Assembly (NCBI GenBank): GCA_014381725.1
Contig: JACNLC010000037.1
Span: 1 to 60,209 of the forward strand
Length of the DNA: 60,209 nucleotides
Source of the DNA: Fidelibacterota bacterium
Lineage (GTDB): Bacteria > Fidelibacterota > Marinisomatia > SCGC-AAA003-L08 > JACNLC01
Direction: 5' to 3'
The position numbers were made by a program, and so were the translations under genes. The notes beneath the pieces were generated by a model. That model searched no databases. It was not told where the DNA came from and worked only from the letters and a program-made list of their open reading frames with translations. Positions 18,801-26,913 of the stretch are shown here, piece by piece (within the stretch, counting starts at the first letter, position 1; each line of letters begins with the position of its first letter).

Positions 18801-20357
18801 TAAATATTGCATATCTGGATCAGAGTCATTATTCAAAACACCAATTTCAACTAAGTTAACAATCAATTCTACATCCTCATCTGTTTCGTAGAAATCTGAT
18901 ACAGATTCAGGAGGATCGTTAACGGAAAATACAGTAATAACACATTGAGCGATATTAGAATAATCTGACCCGTCAAATGCTCGATATGTAAAACTATCCA
19001 TTCCATTAAAGTTCTCATTCGGTAAATAGGAATTTTCAATAATTTGACCGTTTTGAGCATAATCTACAATATAATACTCTAATTCATCGTTTTCTATATC
19101 ACTTCCTAAAAAAGGGATTTCAATTGAAATATCCTCATTAGTTTCTATTAGTAAATCAGTTACTACTGGAGCATCATTTACAGAATTGATAGTAATTATG
19201 ACTCCTGTCGCTTCGGAATACAAACCACCATCAAATGCTAGATATGTGAATGAATCTTCACCATTGTAATTTTGATTAGGAGCATAACTAAATGACCCAT
19301 CACTAAACAGTTCCAATTGGCCATTTAGTGTGCTTTCTACTAGTTCAGCTGAAAGGTTATCACCATCTCCATCATAATCATTAATTAAAACTCCTGGAGA
19401 ACCCTCGCTTATTGCTTCATCCTCCATAACAAAGTAAGAATCAGTAATTGCCATAGGTGGATCATCTACTGAAGAAATAGTAATGTTGACTTCTACAATA
19501 TTAGATTGATCTTGGCCATCTGACACATAATAACTAAAATGATCATTGCCAAAATAATTTGAATTTGGATTGTAGGTAAATGATCCGTTCTCGTTGACAT
19601 TAAGTGTACCGTAATTTGTTGAAATTTCTAATTGAATAGATAATACATCATTTTCGATATCATAGTCATTTTCCAATAAACCTGGTGTATCAACTTGCAA
19701 TTCTTCGTCTTCATTTATTATATAATCTTCACCAACAGCAATTGGTATATCATTAATTGAAACAACACTTATATTTATTGTGCCTATATTTGAATATTCT
19801 ACCCCATCCCAAGCACGATAGTCAAATGAATCTTCTCCATAATAATTATTATTTGGTGTATAAATACCATCTTGAAAAGTTCCATATTGAGGAGAAGATG
19901 TTATTTCAAAAGTCAAAGGATCATTTTCAAAATCTGAACCTGTTAGTGTAATTTCAACAAAAGAATCCTCATCTACACTATAAATATCATCAATTACTTG
20001 TGGAGCATCATTTACTGGATTAATTGTAATTGTAACTGTTGCAGTATCAGATTCTGTACTATCAAATGTTCTATAGGTGAAAGTATCTATCCCATTTATA
20101 TTTTCGTAAGGAATATATGTAAATGCACCATTTTCTTCTAGATTTAGAGTCCCTAAAGTTGCAGATTGTACTAGTAATGCTATAAGTGGATTATCACCAG
20201 AGTCGTTTTCCAAAACTCCAGGAGTTTCAACCTGTAGTATTTCATCTTCTAAAACAGAATAAAAATCATCATTAGCTACTGGAGTTTCTTGTGCAAGCAA
20301 CCATCCAGTAAAATTGATAACTAAAATCAGTATGATATATTTCGGAATTAATCTCAT
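15891..20357 (-). CDS. Giant cadherin-like repeat surface protein with type IX sorting domain
   Basis: A 1,488-residue exported protein of unknown target. A signal peptide runs from MRLIPKYIILILVINF to LLAQ. About nine or ten tandem Ig/cadherin-like repeats of 90-100 residues follow (roughly 25-960), each with NDAP-type starts, an EDE or NED turn, a GTF or NGQ strand and FTYRAFDG, the pattern of bacterial cadherin-like (Big_9/VCBS) domains, many of which bind calcium. A mixed beta region comes next, then a ZU5-like segment (GTAKIAIPAGSLDS, about 1275-1390), then a C-terminal sorting domain (VYPNPANGS, DILGREVVTL, GLYFVKL, KIMVLK). ATG at 20357 is chosen over one at 20378 because it directly starts the signal peptide. 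Probably an adhesin or matrix protein. The DNA shows a 552-bp internal duplication. Confidence 0.9.
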   Translation of the reverse strand: MRLIPKYIILILVINFTGWLLAQETPVANDDFYSVLEDEILQVETPGVLENDSGDNPLIALLVQSATLGTLNLEENGAFTYIPYENINGIDTFTYRTFDSTESDTATVTITINPVNDAPQVIDDIYSVDEDSFVEITLTGSDFENDPLTFEITSSPQYGTFQDGIYTPNNNYYGEDSFDYRAWDGVEYSNIGTINISVVSINDIPIAVGEDYIINEDEELQVDTPGLLENDYDIENDVLSIQLEISTNYGTLNVNENGSFTYNPNSNYFGNDHFSYYVSDGQDQSNIVEVNITISSVDDPPMAITDSYFVMEDEAISEGSPGVLINDYDGDGDNLSAELVESTLNGQLELFSDGSFSYAPNQNYNGEDSFTYLAFDGGLYSEATGVIITINSVNDAPVVTDLLIETNEDISIEIPFLGSDIENDELEYYIVDYAQNGQIIENSYLPNENFNGMDSFTYRAFDGSDYSNIAQCVITVFSVNDPPESVSDFYETDEDVELIVNLVEIGVLNNDSDPDMQYLSAVIVSETQNGNIEFQADGTFSYTSNENYNGEDYFTYQAFDGNMYSEITEVLITIVAINDAPVVTDLLIETNEDISIEIHYSGNDVENDNLEYYVVDHPQNGQIIGNSYIPNNNYFGSDSFTYRAFDGNENSNIAQGEIMVYSVNDSPIAISAEFETEEDVILSILLTGEDPVELDYLTYFIQDSTVNGYLSGTTPEIIFNPNPNFFGDDSLTFYVVDDGNSNGEYDPQPSELATIYFSVISVNDPPTFSLSGDITVNEDFEDFRKVEVESIDIPQNEIDEIIIFAIEPLSVQFAEITFDSTSGEVEIHPIENGNGIQEFTITANDGIDSTTDVFTLIVNQINDAPFINSITFDDNGDNILEDTTSANVFIDYYDIDADTILNSNPFSLDSLVWDFHYTTNPMHLWFTPENDSFVIDSLLADWNGIDSITVNCTDDSNAVYTQTFFIEVQQVNDIPIEFQLLSNLQEYPLDSTVFFYDSLQANFVYRLPVKDEPQTEQEPEKFLFIWERSYDIDTDAGLNNDKQFNLNYRLELVNNTSDFTIVLKDTIPDELFDSSEFCNNHLNANEVCNTEILSDSTYAFWSVDLSDSLIAYLGSDFNPNDTTIVLDLSGNTQYYWRVLCQNFENDVFGNDPIKFSNTTNEILLDLVLPKGEFYIHQNELISEYFDLYVESSEEMVIHDNLDEKIEIWVNTANYPQYYALEGTAENIYHIASSFIDTGLTTLIFQGRDRVQNYGRTQDSVYYKLVLPRYFEKVISPSGTAKIAIPAGSLDSETGILVVEKEIQNSLDKSENYQIIPTVTISPVKTEFNNSVSLTFEIPEDYLSTDIQTWKFQIMEFINNKWERVNSRYESGTITAQICKLGSFAVFLDESITEPIPDEYSLISVYPNPANGSTVIRYSLPEKSNITIQVFDILGREVVTLFDNIQSQGYHEVNWNFYQNENIPISSGLYFVKLNTADFTQTEKIMVLK
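18563..18626. repeat. 64-bp exact repeat inside giant gene, copy 1
   Basis: Identical over 64 bases to 19115-19178, offset by 552 bp. Other exact matches with the same offset (18418-18446 with 18970-18998, and the block starting 18701 with that starting 19253) show that it is part of a longer two-domain duplication. Confidence 0.95.
19115..19178. repeat. 64-bp exact repeat inside giant gene, copy 2
   Basis: Second copy of the 64-bp identity described at 18563-18626. It encodes the start of a repeat domain (PVVTDLLIETNEDISIEI) that is identical in the two protein copies. Confidence 0.95.
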
Positions 20358-20444
20358 TTCACTATGATAAATATGCACATATTTTAGTCAATAATCAAAA
20401 CAACAATCACATTATTTCTGGATTAATATTCTGTAAATTATACA

Positions 20445-21005
20445 CTATTTTAGCTTACTAACATCTTTAACATTATTATATGCTCTAGAGATTTCATATC
20501 CAACTACTCCAGTTGCAACTGAGACATTCAAGCTCTGTTTAACTCCGTGCATTGGGATTTCAACTGAAAAGTCTGATAATTTAATTAACTCATCAGATAC
20601 TCCAGTTACTTCGTTCCCAACAATAAAACAAATTGGGAAATCCCATTTAGTTTCATAGATTGAATTCGATTTACTTGTTTGTTCTAATGCAACCAATTGA
20701 ACACCATTATTTTTTAGTTTTTGAGCAATCTCAATCGGATTTTCGTAATGCTCCCAAGGTACTGATTCTTCGGAACCTAATGCAACTTTGTGTAAATCAT
20801 CTCTTGGAGGATATGCTGTATAGCCTGACAAATACACCATTTCTGCACCAAATCCATCTGCTGAACGAAAAATTGAACCGACATTATGTACTGATCTAAC
20901 ATTCTCAACTAATATCGAAACTGGAACTCGAGGTATGAACTTAAGTTCTCCCAAAGTTGGTCTTGCCGCCTTTAGTTCATCATTTGTTCTTTTTATAGTT
21001 TTCAT
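20445..21005 (-). CDS. SpoU/TrmH-family RNA 2'-O-methyltransferase
   Basis: A 186-residue SPOUT methyltransferase that should transfer a methyl group from S-adenosylmethionine to a ribose 2'-hydroxyl in tRNA or rRNA. The three SpoU motifs are clear: ENVRSVHNVGSIFRSADGFG (1, with the conserved Asn and Arg), CFIVGNEVTGVSDEL (2), and IPMHGVKQSLNVSVATGVVGYE (3), which build the trefoil knot and cofactor site. No N-terminal extension of the RlmB type is present, so it is a minimal enzyme of TrmH or TrmL size. Target nucleotide is unknown. An AAAGG lies before the ATG. It is divergent from the M61 peptidase. Confidence 0.92.
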   Translation of the reverse strand: MKTIKRTNDELKAARPTLGELKFIPRVPVSILVENVRSVHNVGSIFRSADGFGAEMVYLSGYTAYPPRDDLHKVALGSEESVPWEHYENPIEIAQKLKNNGVQLVALEQTSKSNSIYETKWDFPICFIVGNEVTGVSDELIKLSDFSVEIPMHGVKQSLNVSVATGVVGYEISRAYNNVKDVSKLK

Positions 21006-21137
21006 TTTCAGTACCTTTTTGTTTCGGATTGAGTAAAATATTACGCAAATTTTAGTAGTATATTTTACAGGTATTTTGTCTATTACAGAAAATACTGTTT
21101 ATGGATATTAGTAAATTATTAACTTAAAAGAAAATTT

Positions 21138-22886
21138 ATGAAAAAAATCGACATTCATTATCATCTATTAATGGAAAAACCACATACACATTTATTTACT
21201 GTGCAAATTAGTTTAACTGGTTTATCTGAATCTTATCAAATTTTTTCTATGCCAGTATGGACGCCCGGTTCGTATTTAGTCAGAGATTTCTGCAAAAATG
21301 TGCAAAATGTATCTGCATACTCCAAAAACAAATCTCTAAATGTTACTAAATTAAACAAAAACACTTGGCGAGTTGAAACCAATAATAATAAGAAAATCAC
21401 ATTAAAATATCAAGTATATGCTTTTGATTTGACTGTTAGAACAAGTTTTCTCGATATTGATCACGCAATGATTAATGGTGCTAGTGTTTTCATGTGTCCA
21501 AATGGTTTTGAGCATAATAGAGGAATGCTTACCCTCGAACCATATTTTGAATGGAGCAAAGTAACTACAGAACTTACTCCCGATAAAGGAGATAAACACA
21601 GATTTCAAATTGAAAATTATGATCAATTAGTGGATACGCCAATCGAACTTGGAAATCAAATTATTGAATCATTCAAAGCTTCCGGAATAAATCACGATTA
21701 TGCGATAATTGGAAAAGGAAATCCCGACTATAAAACAATCTTAGATGATTCAATAAAAATACTTGAAGAAGCTCATAAAATATTCAGAGATATTCCTTAT
21801 GATCATTATACTTTTTTTCTATATCTAACCGACAATGCTTACGGAGGATTGGAGCATAAGAATTGTTGTTCTCTCATTTATGACAGATGGAAGTTTACTA
21901 AACGAGAAGATTACATCAAATTTATGGGTTTGGTTTCACACGAATATTTTCATGTTTACAATGTAAAACGAATTCGTCCCAAAGAACTAGGTCCATTTGA
22001 TTATAGCAAAGAAAACTATACCAATCTACTTTGGATTGCTGAAGGAATGACAGCGTATTATGATAATCTTCTTCTTAGAAGGTCGTCAGTTATAAACACT
22101 GAAGAATATCTCAAATTACTTGCTGACGATATTCAAAGATATGAAGCGATACCAGGTAGATATGTTCAATCTGTCTCTGAATCTTCATTTGATGCGTGGA
22201 TTAAATTATATCAAAGCAATGAGAATACTATCAATTCTACAATTTCATATTATCTAAAAGGAAGTTTGATTGCTCTTGGGTTGGATTTTTCAATACGGAA
22301 ACACACAACAAATACTAAGTCTTTAGATGATGTTTATAAAATATTATGGGACAATTACAAAAAAACAAATAACGGTTTCTCGGAAGACGATTTCATAAAT
22401 ATTTGTGAACAAGTAGCCGGATGTTCATTAGAAAATATCTGGACTATCGTTCATTCAAAAGAAGAATTTGATATTGATAAAATCCTATCATCAGCAGGCT
22501 TGATTACTTTGAGAGAATACAAAGACAAAAAAGATGTTAACAAGTCTACGATCGGTATAATATTTGATGAAGATAAATTAATCATAAAACAGATTTCTGC
22601 ACAATCTCCAGCTTATTTAGGTGGTTTGAATGTTAAAGATGAAATGATTGCTGTAAACGATATTCGTTTAACTCCAAAAAATGTTAAAGAACGAATTTCA
22701 TCACTATCAATTGAATCGGAATCTAATTTTACCGTAAATCGTGATGGATTATTGAGAAATATTCAAATCTCCCCAATAAAGTTACCGAAGAATAAATATT
22801 CAATAGTTCCCATGAAAAATGCTGATAAACTACAAAAGTCAATCTATGAAAATTGGTTAAACGAATCGTGGAATAATGGAAAATAA
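21138..22886 (+). CDS. M61-family peptidase with PDZ domain (glycyl aminopeptidase-like)
   Basis: A 582-residue zinc peptidase. The metal site is SHEYFHVYNVKRIRP near residue 270 with the third ligand Glu in LLWIAEGMTAYYD, the gluzincin arrangement. The N-terminal beta domain contains FSMPVWTPGSYLVRDF, which is typical of M61 proteins. The C-terminal part has a PDZ-like domain, SAQSPAYLGGLNVKDEMIAVND. The characterised relative is a glycyl aminopeptidase, but substrates of most members are unknown. No signal peptide is evident, so a cytoplasmic location is likely. It overlaps the start of the thiamine pyrophosphokinase gene by 11 bases. Confidence 0.92.
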   Translation: MKKIDIHYHLLMEKPHTHLFTVQISLTGLSESYQIFSMPVWTPGSYLVRDFCKNVQNVSAYSKNKSLNVTKLNKNTWRVETNNNKKITLKYQVYAFDLTVRTSFLDIDHAMINGASVFMCPNGFEHNRGMLTLEPYFEWSKVTTELTPDKGDKHRFQIENYDQLVDTPIELGNQIIESFKASGINHDYAIIGKGNPDYKTILDDSIKILEEAHKIFRDIPYDHYTFFLYLTDNAYGGLEHKNCCSLIYDRWKFTKREDYIKFMGLVSHEYFHVYNVKRIRPKELGPFDYSKENYTNLLWIAEGMTAYYDNLLLRRSSVINTEEYLKLLADDIQRYEAIPGRYVQSVSESSFDAWIKLYQSNENTINSTISYYLKGSLIALGLDFSIRKHTTNTKSLDDVYKILWDNYKKTNNGFSEDDFINICEQVAGCSLENIWTIVHSKEEFDIDKILSSAGLITLREYKDKKDVNKSTIGIIFDEDKLIIKQISAQSPAYLGGLNVKDEMIAVNDIRLTPKNVKERISSLSIESESNFTVNRDGLLRNIQISPIKLPKNKYSIVPMKNADKLQKSIYENWLNESWNNGK

Positions 22887-23520
22887 TAAACTAAGCAATT
22901 CAGTTATAATTTTAGCTAATGGAGAATTCCCAAATCATCCAATCCCATTTAAACTGCTTGAAGAAACACAACTAATTATCTGTTGCGATGGAGCTGTAGA
23001 TAAATTGTTAAAACTCGACAAAACTCCGGATTTTATTATCGGTGATATGGATTCAATCTCTAGAGTTACTAAAGAAATGTTTGAAAACAAAATTATAGAA
23101 ATCAATCGTCAGACAGATAACGACTTGAGCAAAGCCATTAAATGGTCAGTTGAAAATGGTGTTAAAGAAATAACAATCCTTGGGGCTACAGGAATTCGCG
23201 AAGACCATACATTAGGAAATCTTTCACTAATTCAAAATCTGAAGTACAGAATAAAAATTCAAATTGTAACTAATTTTGGAATATTTACTTTAGTCCAAAA
23301 TAACCAAACTTTTGAGAGTTTTGTTGGACAGCAAGTATCAATTATCGCAGATAATCCAACTATCAAAATAACTTCAAGAAATCTAAAATACCCATTGAAT
23401 GATACTAAACTAAAACATTTACATTTAGGAACTCTTAACGAATCAATCTCTGACAATTTTGCAATAGAAATTTCTCAGGGAAATATTCTAGTTTTTCAAT
23501 CGTTTATTGATTGTGACTAA
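22876..23520 (+). CDS. thiN: Thiamine pyrophosphokinase
   Basis: Converts thiamine and ATP to thiamine diphosphate and AMP. In this 214-residue protein the catalytic domain has IICCDGAVDKLL, PDFIIGDMDSI, the QTDNDLSKAIKW segment with the acidic metal site, and ILGATGIREDHTLGNL. The C-terminal beta domain includes the LKHLHLGTLNES thiamine-binding region. It is coupled to the M61 gene through an 11-base overlap. Its stop overlaps the stop of the convergent CoA-transferase beta gene within CTAA. No TPP riboswitch is visible and no other thiamine gene is nearby. Confidence 0.92.
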   Translation: MENNKLSNSVIILANGEFPNHPIPFKLLEETQLIICCDGAVDKLLKLDKTPDFIIGDMDSISRVTKEMFENKIIEINRQTDNDLSKAIKWSVENGVKEITILGATGIREDHTLGNLSLIQNLKYRIKIQIVTNFGIFTLVQNNQTFESFVGQQVSIIADNPTIKITSRNLKYPLNDTKLKHLHLGTLNESISDNFAIEISQGNILVFQSFIDCD

Positions 23521-24287
23521 ATGTAATATCTGTCTTTATCCACATCGTCTCTTAAAATACGCAATTCTTCTTGAGTTGGTGGAGTATTCTCCCCTATCTC
23601 ATCAGGAATTATAATCTTAAATCCAGTATTTTCAACTACATCATCAACAGTTACACCAGGATTTAGAGCGAGTAATTTCATCCATTTTGTTTCTTCATCA
23701 AACCCAAAAGTGCATAGTGAAGTTACAACTCTGTATGGTCCAGTGTTAGGTGCTAATCCAGCTTTTTCTCTAGCATTTGGTCCAGATAAATAACCCGGAG
23801 TTGTGATAAAATCTACTTTTGGAATAAATCTTCTTTTATCGTGTTGCATAATAATGATTGTTTTCCAACATGTAGATCCAACATCATTTGCTCCGCCTGA
23901 ACCCGGTAGCCTAACTTTCGGATTATCGTGGTCATCTCCAATTATTGTAGAGTTCAAATTACCATACATGTCAATTTGTGCACCACCCAAAAAACCGTAT
24001 TCTACAAAACCTCGTTGAGCAGTTTCCATAATATCACAAATTCCTGCGGCAGCGAGTCCTTTGTTAAATGTCCTCATATCACCAACTGCTAAGGGAAGCT
24101 TTTCTAATTGAGCTCCCATCCCACCAAACTCAAATATTGAGATTAAGTTTGGTGCGTGCATTTTTTGAGCAAGAGATGCCGCCAACATCGGAATTCCTGT
24201 ACCAATGAAACAAGTTGCATTATCTTCCATTAGTCGCGCACTAATAGAAATTAACAATTCTGAAGGATTATATTTTGTCTCACTCAT
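23517..24287 (-). CDS. CoA-transferase family I, beta subunit
   Basis: The beta subunit (256 residues) of a two-subunit acyl-CoA transferase. FIGTGIPMLAASLAQK near the start, ISIFEFGGMGAQ with the Glu expected to form the thioester with CoA, FLGGAQIDMYGNLNST, and RLPGSGGANDVG match the glutaconate CoA-transferase/IpdB group. Start and the alpha stop overlap as TAATG, so translation is coupled and the two chains form one enzyme. The group includes glutaconate, 3-oxoacid and steroid-ring-opening enzymes, so the acyl substrate is not settled. Confidence 0.88.
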   Translation of the reverse strand: MSETKYNPSELLISISARLMEDNATCFIGTGIPMLAASLAQKMHAPNLISIFEFGGMGAQLEKLPLAVGDMRTFNKGLAAAGICDIMETAQRGFVEYGFLGGAQIDMYGNLNSTIIGDDHDNPKVRLPGSGGANDVGSTCWKTIIIMQHDKRRFIPKVDFITTPGYLSGPNAREKAGLAPNTGPYRVVTSLCTFGFDEETKWMKLLALNPGVTVDDVVENTGFKIIIPDEIGENTPPTQEELRILRDDVDKDRYYI

Positions 24288-25258
24288 TACTTATTCCTCT
24301 CAATTTTCAAAGATTTGAGTTTGTCTTTTCCTACTAAATCCAAATATTCATCGTGACTTTCTACATTGTAAATCCACTTATCTAAATATGCTTTTGTTTT
24401 ATCAACATCTTTTGAGTCTGAATAATAAGATTTTATATGTTCTTCATCTCGTTCGTATTCATAAGTCATTTCACCTGGATGTGAGCCAAATGGTGCTTCT
24501 ACAACAGCATCAACAAGATAATATGGGATTATCGTTTTTTCTGGATTGGATCTGATAACATCCTCATCAACAATTTCTTCAGCTGAAATAATCAGTCGTT
24601 TGGATGCTCTTGCCATTTCCTCTGCAAAACCTGATATTCCATCAATCTGAGCATTACCAAATTTATCTGCACGGGAAACATGAATTATTCCAACATCTAG
24701 GATAAGTGCAGGAAGCAATCCAACGGTATCGCCAGTAAACGGGCATTCCACAGCTTTGGCTGAACTGTATTTAAATGTATCAGTTCCAAGCATTACTTTT
24801 GTTGGGATGAACGGAACACCCATAGCAGTTGCTTTAAATCTCCAAGACAGTGCCGCATTTGACCATTCAACGATATTTTCGACATATCCGCCTTCAACAG
24901 CTCTACGAAGATTTGATGACAATCCGTAAACTTCTAAGCCAATGTAGGTCCAATCTAATTCCTTAACTGAATTTGATGCTGCGAGTAAATCTGACTCAAA
25001 AACTCCCTGTCCGGCACATCTAAGTCTTTTGTAACCTTGCCTAATAATTTCTCGAGTTAAAGACATTGGTGCACGAACGGTTCCGTAAAGCTCAATTCCC
25101 AAATAATCACCATCCTTTAGAAACTTACTTATGGCTTCAGATTCTGACATTATTTTATCGATTAACTCTTTCGATTTATTTTCACGATTCCATTGTCTAA
25201 AAGCATCTAAATCAGGTTTTTGTATTAGCTCTTTTTGCCCTTCAGCAACAATTTTCAT
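24287..25258 (-). CDS. CoA-transferase family I, alpha subunit
   Basis: The alpha subunit (323 residues) that pairs with the beta chain encoded next. Typical segments are SKFLKDGDYLGIELYG at the N-terminus, RCAGQGVFESDLL, and VGIIHVSRADKFGNAQIDG, followed by ASKRLIISAEEIV. It is longer than the classical 3-oxoacid alpha subunit and most like the GctA/IpdA group. An in-frame ATG at 25270 is possible, but ATG 25258 has GAGGG five bases upstream and is preferred. It follows an ABC ATPase gene by a few bases on the same strand; no beta-oxidation or amino-acid-fermentation genes are adjacent. Confidence 0.87.
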   Translation of the reverse strand: MKIVAEGQKELIQKPDLDAFRQWNRENKSKELIDKIMSESEAISKFLKDGDYLGIELYGTVRAPMSLTREIIRQGYKRLRCAGQGVFESDLLAASNSVKELDWTYIGLEVYGLSSNLRRAVEGGYVENIVEWSNAALSWRFKATAMGVPFIPTKVMLGTDTFKYSSAKAVECPFTGDTVGLLPALILDVGIIHVSRADKFGNAQIDGISGFAEEMARASKRLIISAEEIVDEDVIRSNPEKTIIPYYLVDAVVEAPFGSHPGEMTYEYERDEEHIKSYYSDSKDVDKTKAYLDKWIYNVESHDEYLDLVGKDKLKSLKIERNK

Positions 25259-25285
25259 ATCTACCCTCATTTATTGTTTTAACTT

Positions 25286-26017
25286 TTACTTTGTTTTTTT
25301 TTCAGTTTTAGCAGATTGCTTTCTACCCCGAGACTTCTGTGGTCTTTTCTTTGTAGAGGATCTCACACTAGAAATTCTACCGTTATTCATTGTTACAAAA
25401 ACCGAAGTTGTCTTTTTAAGCATCTCAGGATTAAGAGTTGATACAATTATTGTAACTCCGTCGTAATTACTTTTTCTATACAAAATTCTAAGTAAAATAT
25501 TCATTGAATCAGAAGATAAATGTTGTTCAATTTCATCGATTATCAGAATTTTAGTATCTGCTGCAATTTGTGCCGCTAAAATAACCCACCTAAATTGCCC
25601 TGGTGTAAGCGATTTCATTTTTATATCCAATAATTTTTCGATTTCCATTTTTGTTGTGATGTTTTTTAGCCGTTTCTCTACATATTTTTTTCCGTGAGAA
25701 TATTTTCCAATTGTTTTCTCGATGTAACTTTTTACAGTTCCTCTAGGAGGTTTAGTCTCTTGAGGAACAATAGCAATATTATCCAAGAGTTCTTTTTTTG
25801 ATAATTTCTTTGTGTTTTGACCGTCAAATCTGATATCCCCAGAATTGTATTTCATTTCACGAGACATTAGTTTGAGTAGTGCAGTTTTCCCTGAACATGG
25901 AGCTCCTGATATAGTATAAACAGTTCCTCTATGAACTTCAAAATTTTTGATTTCAAGAATCTTTTTTCCGCTTTTTTGTGATATTACATTTTTAATTTCA
26001 AATAGTGGTATTTGCAT
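25286..26017 (-). CDS. ABC-type ATPase with divergent motifs and basic C-terminal tail
   Basis: A 243-residue ABC nucleotide-binding protein. Walker A is SGAPCSGKTALL, the Q-loop region IVPQET, the signature a divergent LTPGQ, and Walker B ILIIDEIEQ. At the position of the H-loop His (usual ATHD) the sequence reads VSTLNPE, so the His is missing. The last 25 residues are Arg/Lys/Ser-rich (KKRPQKSRGRKQSAKTEKK) without membrane character. No permease gene is adjacent; the gene lies 27 bases upstream of the CoA-transferase pair. It could serve an unlinked transporter or act on RNA, DNA or a membrane complex as a soluble ABC protein. ABC fold is certain; role is not known. Confidence 0.8.
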   Translation of the reverse strand: MQIPLFEIKNVISQKSGKKILEIKNFEVHRGTVYTISGAPCSGKTALLKLMSREMKYNSGDIRFDGQNTKKLSKKELLDNIAIVPQETKPPRGTVKSYIEKTIGKYSHGKKYVEKRLKNITTKMEIEKLLDIKMKSLTPGQFRWVILAAQIAADTKILIIDEIEQHLSSDSMNILLRILYRKSNYDGVTIIVSTLNPEMLKKTTSVFVTMNNGRISSVRSSTKKRPQKSRGRKQSAKTEKKTK

Positions 26018-26194
26018 AGCTTAACCTTTCTTTAGTGTATTTATAAAATTTAACAGAACATTATTCATATTAAATCTCTTTTACCTTTTCGTGGTATCTC
26101 AAAGGATTCAAGTAGTGTTTTAAATAATGTTCCACTCTTATCTATGTTTGTTGTTTATATGATAATGAAAATCTAGTAAATAATGAAATTACTT

Positions 26195-26860
26195 TCACAT
26201 TTCACTCCAATCATTCTTTTTCAAGTGAAAATCACAGTGTTCTCGTAAAACACAATCCTTGCAATTTGGATTATCTACAAAACAAATTTCTCTTGCAAAT
26301 CTCTTCAAATTACGGAATAGAAAATAATCTCGACCAATGGGGATATAAGAATTTATCAAATCAAATGTCTCGTTCAAAGATAAACCTCTTTGAACAATTC
26401 CCATCCGTGCAATAGTTCTCTGAATCTCTGTATCAACCGGAAAAATATCTCTCTCTAATGTTTCACATAACATCACAGAAATCGAGTTAATCTCAATCAT
26501 GTCTATCGAAGTGAGTTCATTGATAATATTCTCAGAAGACCATTCAGATAACTTTTGTAGCGAATATTCACCAAAAGTCTGTTTTGCCCAATGCAATACA
26601 CCAATTAGTGTTTGTATCTTATGATCATAGAATTTTACAGATTGTATAGTATTTTTGATTTCTTGAATGGACGATTGAGCAACTTTATCCCAAGTTTGAT
26701 ATTTTGATAATAAAACAACACTTGCTTTATTCTGATCAATAAGATCGGATAAAACTGTGTTAATTAAACTTTCCAAAGGATCAATCTTAGGATAAAGCAC
26801 ACTCCACCCTTCTCCTTCGAAAAAGGTAGTAAAATACGCTATTTTATCTTGTCGAACCAT
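26195..26860 (-). CDS. Endonuclease III-like HhH-GPD DNA glycosylase, catalytic Lys replaced
   Basis: A 221-residue HhH-GPD-fold protein. The C-terminal [4Fe-4S] loop is the canonical C-x6-C-x2-C-x5-C (Cys193, 200, 203, 209). The catalytic Asp is present as Asp143 in PVDTEI. Exactly 18 residues before it, where Escherichia coli Nth has Lys120, this protein has Asn125, and the LPGVGRKTA hairpin is replaced by TSIDMIEINSI. Nth is a glycosylase/AP-lyase that uses the Lys, while relatives such as MutY and the thymine-mismatch enzyme Mig have other residues there and act as monofunctional glycosylases. It may therefore be a glycosylase with changed specificity or a degenerate one. It lies downstream of trxB on minus. 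Confidence 0.8.
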   Translation of the reverse strand: MVRQDKIAYFTTFFEGEGWSVLYPKIDPLESLINTVLSDLIDQNKASVVLLSKYQTWDKVAQSSIQEIKNTIQSVKFYDHKIQTLIGVLHWAKQTFGEYSLQKLSEWSSENIINELTSIDMIEINSISVMLCETLERDIFPVDTEIQRTIARMGIVQRGLSLNETFDLINSYIPIGRDYFLFRNLKRFAREICFVDNPNCKDCVLREHCDFHLKKNDWSEM

Positions 26861-26913
26861 TTTCGTCCATTCTTCATCGGACGAAAAGCCATAAGGATTT
26901 GAATCGCTTTATG

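Noticed and set aside
22860-22900. TPP riboswitch for thiN
   Set aside because: The gene begins inside the M61 coding region and no conserved thi-box is seen.
23517-23520. Four-base overlap of the convergent thiN and CoA-transferase stops as a possible assembly error
   Set aside because: Both proteins end at family-typical positions and share CTAA; ordinary compact gene packing explains it.
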